Shown here piece after piece: positions 8,008 through 13,570 of a DNA stretch of 40,943 nt. Origin of the DNA: Acidobacteriota bacterium (GTDB taxonomy: Bacteria > Acidobacteriota > Terriglobia > Bryobacterales > Bryobacteraceae); NCBI GenBank assembly GCA_003223115.1, contig QHXW01000125.1:1-40943 (forward strand), given 5' to 3'. Every line of letters starts with the position of its first letter. The first letter of the stretch is position 1. Under the pieces are notes generated by a model. That model made no database searches. It saw nothing but the letters and a program-made list of their open reading frames with translations, and was not told the DNA's origin. The position numbers were made by a program, and so were the translations under genes.

Positions 8008-8940
8008 TTATTGAATGATCTGGATCTCACCTTTTCCCCAAACCGTCTGCCGGCCGACGCCGGTCCACCTTGCAGCGTGTAGGTAAGACACGAACTTCGC
8101 CAGATCACCGCGATACTCGGCAACGCCTGTGAAACCGCCCAGCGGATGTTCCTGTCCGGTGCGGCTCGACCGCCTTGATGCTTCCTCGTAGGCCAGATCG
8201 CAGTGCGTCATCAGAATCTGAGAGGCACGTTCGGCCATCCCCCGAAAGTCGATGTCCAGAGGGCCGGCACCATAAAGCGCGCCGAGCGTGCTCAGCCGAT
8301 CGCGTATGCGCGCGAACAATATGGGGAAGTCAGGGCGCGCGGCCAGGCCTTCGACGCACTTGAGTTCGGTGGGCGTCACGAAACGAATGCGCACGCGTTC
8401 TACCATTCGAGCGTCGGACAACAGATGGATGGATGAGGGTTCGAGCTGCTCGTGCACTTGGTCTCCGTCGAAGACTTGCTTGAGTACACGGTCTTCGGGC
8501 GATAACTGGTCGACGGTAACCAGCCGGGCACGCCCACGTCCGGACGCGATGCCTTCAGCTTCAAGAGCGCGAAACGTGGAGACAAACCAGTGAGCGGCCG
8601 GAAAAGCCGTATCAAACAGGTGCACATCGAGGCTGAACCGCTGCCCGGGGCCGATGCGCCGGCCGTCGAGATGCGCTGCTCGAAAGACGAACGGCCGCGG
8701 CTGGTTGACCAAGCCGCTCGGGCCTGCACCGCGCGCAGCTCGAGGTTCGAAAATACGCGCATACGCACATGCGTGCCTGCTGTCGCAAGACGCGGCATCG
8801 CGGCAATCCGGCGAGCAGGCGAGCTTGCGCAGTTCCGTCCCAAATGCTCCTCGCAGGATATTTCCAGCAGCGCCGTGCGGGAAAAGCACGGGCTCGGAGG
8901 CCTCGAAATAAAATCGAAGCCGGTAGAAATCGAACCGCAC
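8008..8940 (-). CDS. cas6: Cas6-family CRISPR precrRNA endoribonuclease (PF10040 type), solitary
   Basis: A 310-residue RAMP-fold protein. The N-terminal part has VRFDFYRLRFYFEASEP, then GNILRGAFGTELRKLAC, and a Cys-rich segment (C-x3-C-x5-C-x5-C) ending in CAYARIFEP, the equivalent of the family's CPYARLFE. The C-terminal part ends with the Cas6 glycine-rich hallmark GGFTGVAEYRGDL, then TGVGRQTVWGKGEIQII. Known Cas6 proteins cut CRISPR precursor RNA within the repeat. No other cas gene and no repeat array lies in the window, so its RNA target must be elsewhere or of another kind. The frame opens at TTG 8949, but that TTG overlaps a TATACT -10 box, so GTG 8940, 8 nt after it, is preferred. 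There is no Shine-Dalgarno sequence. Confidence 0.8.
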   Translation of the reverse strand: MRFDFYRLRFYFEASEPVLFPHGAAGNILRGAFGTELRKLACSPDCRDAASCDSRHACAYARIFEPRAARGAGPSGLVNQPRPFVFRAAHLDGRRIGPGQRFSLDVHLFDTAFPAAHWFVSTFRALEAEGIASGRGRARLVTVDQLSPEDRVLKQVFDGDQVHEQLEPSSIHLLSDARMVERVRIRFVTPTELKCVEGLAARPDFPILFARIRDRLSTLGALYGAGPLDIDFRGMAERASQILMTHCDLAYEEASRRSSRTGQEHPLGGFTGVAEYRGDLAKFVSYLHAARWTGVGRQTVWGKGEIQIIQ

Positions 8941-8948
8941 GTCGTTCA

Positions 8949-8954
8949 AGTATA
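8949..8954 (-). promoter_or_regulatory. cas6: Putative -10 element TATACT before cas6
   Basis: On the minus strand TATACT is followed by 8 nt and then GTG 8940. This places the expected transcription start within 1-2 nt of the start codon. No clear -35. It supports the downstream GTG as the cas6 start and a leaderless message. Confidence 0.45.
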
Positions 8955-9052
8955 ACGGCGTGTTTGGAATTCGAAAGACTCGGCGAAATGCCGGACGGTT
9001 TTACTTCCGGGAAAGGCTCGAGCCGCGTTGATTTGTGCTCCAGACCTTTGGG

Positions 9053-9058
9053 TATAAT
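9053..9058 (+). promoter_or_regulatory. Consensus -10 box TATAAT of the cold-shock gene
   Basis: A perfect TATAAT in TTGGGTATAATGATTAGG. The best -35 candidate is TTGATT (9028-9033) at a long 19-nt spacing. Transcription would start near 9065 and leave a leader of about 130 nt before the csp ATG, a common arrangement for cold-shock genes. Confidence 0.6.
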
Positions 9059-9064
9059 GATTAG

Positions 9065-9194
9065 GCATTTGACTCTCAGAACCATTCGTCAGCCATAATC
9101 CTGGGGTTGCGCGTGAGTCGGAACGCGTGCCCCCATTTTTTTTGGGGATGCGGGCTGGGAGTCGAACGCAATCAGACAGTTGGAAAGGATTCCC
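9065..9194 (+). promoter_or_regulatory. Structured 5' leader of the cold-shock mRNA
   Basis: About 130 nt between the predicted transcription start and the csp ATG contain no reading frame of note but clear structure. An imperfect hairpin (about 9125-9152) has CCCC/GGGG at its core and a T8 loop (9136-9143). It is flanked by a near-direct repeat: GAGTCGGAACGC (9115-9126) and GAGTCGAACGC (9159-9169). An upstream GACTC (9071-9075) can pair with the GAGTC of either copy, so two mutually exclusive folds are possible. GAAAGGA (9183-9189) is the ribosome site. Long leaders of other csp genes are known temperature-sensing RNAs; that role here is inferred. Confidence 0.5.
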
Positions 9195-9404
9195 ATGAAA
9201 GAAAAAGGCACAGTGAAATGGTTTAACGCCGCCAAGGGTTACGGATTCATCCAACGGGAGAATGGTGAAGACGTGTTCGTGCACTTCTCGGCTATACAGT
9301 CCGAGGGCTATCGCAGCCTGGAAGAAGGCTCGAAGGTGGAATTCGAAGTGACGCGCGGGCCCAAAGGTCTGCAGGCAGCGAACGTAAGCCCAGTGGCGGG
9401 CTGA
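9195..9404 (+). CDS. Cold-shock protein (CspA family)
   Basis: A 69-residue single cold-shock (OB-fold) domain, the normal length. RNP1 is KGYGFIQ (K-G-[FY]-G-F-I) and RNP2 is VFVHFSAI; it begins [15 protein letters not shown]. These proteins bind single-stranded RNA and DNA and melt mRNA structure, mainly at low temperature or in stress. ATG 9195 is preceded at 6 nt by GAAAGGA; an in-frame TTG at 9180 lies upstream of that site and is unlikely to be used. The gene follows a structured leader and is followed 79 nt later by infA, so the two are probably cotranscribed. Confidence 0.96.
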   Translation: MKEKGTVKWFNAAKGYGFIQRENGEDVFVHFSAIQSEGYRSLEEGSKVEFEVTRGPKGLQAANVSPVAG

Positions 9405-9483
9405 TCCGGCCAGCTGTCAATCCACGCGTTGCGGACCGGCGGGGCTTTCAAGCTGCCGGTTCGCCGCCTCAAGAAGGAGTTTG

Positions 9484-9702
9484 ATGAGCAAGGAAGACAA
9501 TATTGAAGTCACCGGTGTCGTTCTAGAAAAGTTCCCCAGCGGTCTGTTCAGCGTACAACTGGATCACAATCGCGTTGTTCTGGCACACTTGGCGGGACGG
9601 CTGCGGCGGAACCGTATCCGCGTCTTGGCCGGAGACCGCGTGACGCTGGAACTCTCGCCGTACGATCTGACCAAGGGCCGGATCACATTTCGCCACAGAT
9701 AG
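9484..9702 (+). CDS. infA: Translation initiation factor IF-1
   Basis: A 72-residue S1/OB-fold protein of exactly IF-1 length. It reads MSKEDNIEVTGVVLEKFPSG, then VLAHLAGRLRRNRIRVLAGDRV and VELSPYDLTKGRI-like LELSPYDLTKGRITFRHR, matching IF-1 throughout. IF-1 sits in the A site of the 30S subunit during initiation. ATG 9484 has AGGAG (9475-9479) 4 nt upstream; the preceding TTG is too close to it. Relative to classic enterobacterial IF-1, Met/Phe positions are replaced by Arg-rich ones (RLRRNRIRV). It is not in a ribosomal-protein operon but behind a cold-shock gene; the genome may hold a second infA. Confidence 0.95.
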   Translation: MSKEDNIEVTGVVLEKFPSGLFSVQLDHNRVVLAHLAGRLRRNRIRVLAGDRVTLELSPYDLTKGRITFRHR

Positions 9703-9882
9703 GTTCCCTCAGATATCTTTATCTGCCCATCACGCACCCCTCGGTTGCAGTTTTGACAGCGGCTCTAGGTTGGTTTTTCGCATTTTGACCCCGAAAGTCT
9801 ACCCGAGACCCCACGAAAAAGCACTTGAAAAACCTGAGAGCCAAGCAGCTCACCGTCCACTCACAGCAATACGGATACCTGC

Positions 9883-11025
9883 AAAATTCTCCTTGTTTTA
9901 GGAACCAGACCGGAAGCCATCAAACTCTGTCCGGTTCTGAGGCATATGCGCGGCTGCGCCGCTGCATTCGAGGTGAGGCTGCGCGTCACCGCGCAGCCTC
10001 AGTCCTCGAGGCTTTCGGGTCACTCCCGACCATCTGGACGTGATGCGTGGCGGGCAAACGCTTGGAGAATCGACATCGCGAATGATGGCCGTGCTCGAGC
10101 CGGTGATCGCAGCGGAGTGGCCGCATATGGTGATTGTGCAAGGCGATACGACGACGACGCTCTGCGGGGCTCTCTCGGCGTTCTATCTCAGAATCCCGCT
10201 CGGGCACGTAGAGGCCGGCTTGCGCACCTGGGACCCCAGCAGCCCTTCCCGGAGGAAATGAACCGCGTGCTGACGACGCGCATGGCGGACCTGCACTTCG
10301 CCGCTACTGAAGGCGCCGCTCACAATCTTGAATCACAAGGCGTCGACCATTCCCGCGTCTTTGTGACCGGCAACCCCGGGAATCGACGCTTGTGCTCTTC
10401 GTCAAGAATGCGCTGGAAAAAGGGACGCTGCGGGGAACCGATTGGCCGCAGCTTGATCTGCGAAAGAAACTGATCGTCGTCACGGCGCATCGCCGTGAAA
10501 ACTTCGGCGCCGGCATCGAGAATATCTGCACGGCTCTGACGCAATTGGCTCATCGCGAGAACGTGCAGCTGGTGTATCCAGTCCACTCAAATCCCAATGT
10601 ACTGGGTACCGTCACGGCCCGGTTGGGAGGCCTGAACAACGTTTCTTCTTCTGCCACCGCTGGACTACGTCTCTTTTGTCGACCTCACGCGGCGCGCGTA
10701 TTTCGTGATTTCTGACTCAGGCGGAGTGCAGGAAGAAGCCCCATCCCTCGGTAAAACCGATTCTAAATCCTGCGGGACAAAACGGAACGGCCGGAAGCGG
10801 TGGCTGCGGCGACGGCAAGATTGGTAGGGACCGACCCCAACGACAATCGTGCGCGAGGCCGGGATTCTGCTGGACGATGAAGCGGAATACGCCAGGCGCG
10901 CGCGCGTTCATAATCTTTATGGAGATGGCGCCTCGAGTGGGCGGATGACAGAGGCAATTCATTCATTCTTCGAGGCCAGACGACGAGGAAACAATGTCGG
11001 ATCGGTTGCCCGAACAATTGCATAA
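9883..11025 (+). pseudogene. wecB: UDP-N-acetylglucosamine 2-epimerase (WecB family), heavily frameshifted
   Basis: The three forward frames together rebuild one WecB-type epimerase: KILLVLGTRPEAIKLCPVL, VRLRVTAQ, LDVMRGGQTLGEST, VIVQGDTTTTLCGALSAFY, IPLGHVEAGLRTWD, EEMNRVLTTRMADLHFAATE, VFVTGNPG, VVTAHRRENFGAGIENI, DYVSFVDLTRRAYFVISDSG, then SGGVQEEAPSLGK and GILLDDEAEYARRARVHNL. At least five frame changes occur (near 9980-10015, 10245, 10385, 10645 and 10755-10850), the stretch after VTAQ is missing several residues, and no start codon precedes KILLVLG. WecB interconverts UDP-GlcNAc and UDP-ManNAc for surface polysaccharides. No other polysaccharide gene is adjacent. The frame ends at TAA 11023-11025. 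Short open pieces inside it are fragments, not genes. Confidence 0.85.
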
Positions 11026-11050
11026 TCAGGGCGGACGAGGGCCTTACCGA

Positions 11051-11056
11051 TATAAT
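11051..11056 (+). promoter_or_regulatory. Consensus -10 box TATAAT before the AAA-REC gene
   Basis: TATAAT ends 12 nt before ATG 11069, so the message would have a leader of about 5 nt. GGGG (11058-11061) lies in the gap but would be at the very 5' end of the transcript. No convincing -35. Confidence 0.45.
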
Positions 11057-11068
11057 AGGGGTAGCCCT

Positions 11069-12517
11069 ATGGTCGAGCGCACAAAAAATCCGCAGCCAAC
11101 GCCGCGGCCGAAGAAACAACCCACTGATCCGGCGGAGAACCTGACGGCGATCCTATCGCAGAAGGTAGTTGGGCAGCCCGCTGCTACCAGGGTCATTGTT
11201 CCCTACATCCAGATGTTTCAAGCGGGATTAGCTCCGGAGGGGAGGCCTGTCGGTGTGTTTCTACTGCTCGGTCCTACTGGGACCGGCAAGGCCAAGACCG
11301 TCGAAGCGTTGGCGGACATCCTGCACGGCAGCGAGAAGAACGTTCTGAAAGTGGACTGCGGAGAATTCCAGATGGAGCACGAGGTGGCGAAGCTGATTGG
11401 CGCGCCCCCGGGATATCTGGGACACCGCGAGACACAGCCCATGCTGACGCAACAGAAGCTGAATGCGGTGACAACCGACCGCTGCGGATTATCGCTGGTG
11501 CTGTTCGATGAAATCGAAAAGGCCGCGCCTTCCCTCACCCGGCTGCTACTGGGTGTGTTGGATAAAGGCGTCCTGCGGCTGGGAGACAACTCCACCGTGA
11601 ATTTCGAAAAGAGCCTGGTGTTCCTGACCAGCAATCTGGGCGCTCGGGAGATGATGAAAGAGATCAACCCGGACTTCGGCTTCCAGGCGGGCGCCGGCAT
11701 GGAACGGCATGATCTCACCAGCAAGCTGCAGAACATCGCGCTGGTGGCAGTGCGGAAGAAGTTTTCACCCGAGTTTATCAACCGCATCGACTGCATCATT
11801 ACCTACCAGCCGCTGACGGTGGAATCGCTTTCGGCGATTCTGGATCATCAGATCTCAGATCTTCAAAATCACGTAAATACTCGTCTGGGACCGCGGTGCT
11901 TCACCATCGAGGTTCCGTTTGAGAGTCGGCAATGGCTGCTGCGGAAGGGGACCAGCCCCGAATACGGCGCGCGTGAACTGAATCGCACAATTCACCGCAA
12001 CCTGACTCAGCCGCTGGCGACGATGGTAGCCACCGGCCAGGTGGAGCCCGCTTCGCGAGTACGGGTGGAAACCGCCGAAGACGACGAATCGCTGGTCCTG
12101 CGCACTACGGGGCCGGACGAGGCCGAGATTCCCGCGCATCCCACGGTGCTGCTGGTAGACGATAATCGTGACCTGCTGCATTTTCTGGAACGCTTAATGG
12201 CTGAAGCGGGATGGAAGCTGCTGACGGCCGAATCGGCCAGCGGCGCGAGAAAACTGCTGACCAGCGAAAAACCAAACGCGGCGTTACTCGACTACATGCT
12301 GCCCGACGGCAACGGCGTTGAGTTGGGCGTGCAGTTGCGCCAGATTGCTTCGCGGATGCAGGTGATCGTGATGACCGGTTCGGTTTTGCCGCCGGAAGAA
12401 GAAGCCATCTGCGAGGAACACGATTTTCCAGTGTTGCGCAAACCGTTCCTGGCTTCTGACGTGATGAATCAAATCCGCAGCCGTCTCACTCCCGCAGCCG
12501 GAGCCGGGGCGCGCTAG
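11069..12517 (+). CDS. ClpB/ClpA-type AAA+ module fused to a C-terminal response-regulator receiver domain
   Basis: A 482-residue protein of two parts. Residues of about 20-335 form one AAA_2 (Clp D2-like) module: VVGQPAATRVIVPYI, Walker A region GPTGTGKAKT (68-77), pore-loop segment GAPPGYLGHRE (111-121), Walker B LVLFDEIEKA (143-152), sensor 1 FLTSNLGA, PEFINRID near the arginine finger, and sensor 2 YGARELNR, followed by the small ClpB C-terminal domain. Residues 358-475 are a receiver domain: acidic pair Asp364/Asp365, phospho-acceptor Asp408, Thr436 and Lys458 (VLRKPF). The Walker A Thr/Ser after Lys74 is Ala75, which should weaken Mg-ATP binding. There is no N-domain, ClpP loop or first AAA ring. 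A phosphorylation-controlled remodeller or ATP sensor is inferred. No histidine kinase is adjacent. An in-frame start at 10994 overlaps the wecB remnant and is rejected. Confidence 0.85.
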   Translation: MVERTKNPQPTPRPKKQPTDPAENLTAILSQKVVGQPAATRVIVPYIQMFQAGLAPEGRPVGVFLLLGPTGTGKAKTVEALADILHGSEKNVLKVDCGEFQMEHEVAKLIGAPPGYLGHRETQPMLTQQKLNAVTTDRCGLSLVLFDEIEKAAPSLTRLLLGVLDKGVLRLGDNSTVNFEKSLVFLTSNLGAREMMKEINPDFGFQAGAGMERHDLTSKLQNIALVAVRKKFSPEFINRIDCIITYQPLTVESLSAILDHQISDLQNHVNTRLGPRCFTIEVPFESRQWLLRKGTSPEYGARELNRTIHRNLTQPLATMVATGQVEPASRVRVETAEDDESLVLRTTGPDEAEIPAHPTVLLVDDNRDLLHFLERLMAEAGWKLLTAESASGARKLLTSEKPNAALLDYMLPDGNGVELGVQLRQIASRMQVIVMTGSVLPPEEEAICEEHDFPVLRKPFLASDVMNQIRSRLTPAAGAGAR

Positions 12518-12537
12518 ACCCCTGGCGGCCACCGGCC

Positions 12538-13464
12538 TCAGCCACGGGAACAGAGGGCGGCGATGTATTTGCCGTCAGAATTTCGCGCTTCATCCAGAAT
12601 CTTCAACCCGGCGTGCTTTGTGAGGAGCCAGCGGAATGATTCCGGCGTGTAGAAGTACCGGAAATTCAGCATGATCCTCTCGCCGCGCGTGATGGTTGGC
12701 TCGCCCGGGAGAGGAATCACCAGATCGCGGCCCGCGCGGAAATGGCGTGTGATCATGTGCAGGCCGGCGTGCCGATCGTCGTGCTTGTGCTCAAACCGGA
12801 GTTCGCCATCGGCGTCAGCGATCCCCAGACTGACCAGGGGAGCCAGAGCGAAGCGGCGCACCGCGGGTTCCTGCACGCGATCCATCAGCGCCTCGTTGAA
12901 GACCTCACCATCGATCAGCAGCCGGTCCTCGGCATGCATGCACTCGGCCAAGTGACGGACCTGATCGAGTGGATCGAAACCACCGAGGGTGTTGCCCGCC
13001 ATCAGTAAGAGCTTCGGCGATTCGGCGGCATCGGACGCCAGCACCAAATGCACAGGACTGGCGATATCGGCTTTGATGCCCATGGTCACGAGCTCAGCAT
13101 CCTCGGCAGCGGAACAGGCCAGTTCGAGCAGCGTCTGACTGGCATCCACGGGAAAGTACTTCACGTTTTGGCCGGCGCGCTCGAGTCCCTTCATCAGCAG
13201 CCGGTCCTTGACGCCATCGCCAGAACCGAAGCTGATGAGAGAGACCGGAGCGCTGAGGTGCTCCGCCCAGGATTCGGCTTTCTGGCTGAGCACTTCCCAG
13301 AATTGGCGAAGCCCGGCGGTCACCGAGTTCTGTGAAAGCTCGATCCAGGCGCGGACAGAGCGCGGAAGCCAATAGAAGAATTTTTCCGGAAGGTCGTGAG
13401 CCTCGATGGAATCCGCAAATTCCTGAGCGATCTCCGCTTCTGTGAGGAACACTTCGATATTCAT
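12538..13464 (-). CDS. EgtD-like (L-histidine N-alpha-methyltransferase family) SAM-dependent methyltransferase
   Basis: A 308-residue methyltransferase of the EgtD/Methyltransf_33 family. The start has EVFLTEAEIAQEFADSIEAH, then LPEKFFYWLPRS; the SAM site is SLISFGSGDGVKDRLLMKGLE; then VKYFPVDASQTLLE and LLLMAGNTLGGFDP. EgtD trimethylates histidine to hercynine in ergothioneine synthesis. Here the family's GxTIGNF reads GNTLGGF, and the ENSxKYT substrate segment reads LNFRYFYT, so the histidine-binding Asn and Glu appear to be lost and another substrate is likely (inference). No egtB or other ergothioneine gene is nearby. ATG 13464 gives a family-like length; the frame stays open to 13752, but that extension is low-complexity and overlaps the divergent receptor gene. 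It is convergent with the AAA-REC gene, 20 bp apart. Confidence 0.75.
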   Translation of the reverse strand: MNIEVFLTEAEIAQEFADSIEAHDLPEKFFYWLPRSVRAWIELSQNSVTAGLRQFWEVLSQKAESWAEHLSAPVSLISFGSGDGVKDRLLMKGLERAGQNVKYFPVDASQTLLELACSAAEDAELVTMGIKADIASPVHLVLASDAAESPKLLLMAGNTLGGFDPLDQVRHLAECMHAEDRLLIDGEVFNEALMDRVQEPAVRRFALAPLVSLGIADADGELRFEHKHDDRHAGLHMITRHFRAGRDLVIPLPGEPTITRGERIMLNFRYFYTPESFRWLLTKHAGLKILDEARNSDGKYIAALCSRG

Positions 13465-13541
13465 ATGCGCGTGTTCTTCTAGCTTGAATCGGCGGCGGCT
13501 CGCGCGCAACTCGACCAGGGCCGCAATGCCGGGTTTCCCGT

Positions 13542-13547
13542 TAGAAT
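13542..13547 (+). promoter_or_regulatory. Putative -10 element TAGAAT before the TonB-dependent receptor gene
   Basis: TTAGAATT lies 23 nt before ATG 13571 in the gap shared with the divergent methyltransferase gene. Transcription would begin near 13554, leaving a short leader that carries the ribosome site GGGGGT (13562-13567). No clear -35. Confidence 0.4.
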
Positions 13548-13570
13548 TGAAGTAACATGCCGGGGGTAAA

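Noticed and set aside
9144-9175. tRNA-like 3' end on the minus strand (GTTCGACTC resembling a T-loop near 9158-9170)
   Set aside because: The flanking 5-nt arms do not pair as a T-stem, no acceptor partner exists, and the position is the leader directly before the csp ribosome site.
10994-11068. N-terminal extension of the AAA-REC protein starting at 10994
   Set aside because: It overlaps the last codons of the wecB remnant and spans the TATAAT promoter; Clp-like similarity starts well after ATG 11069.
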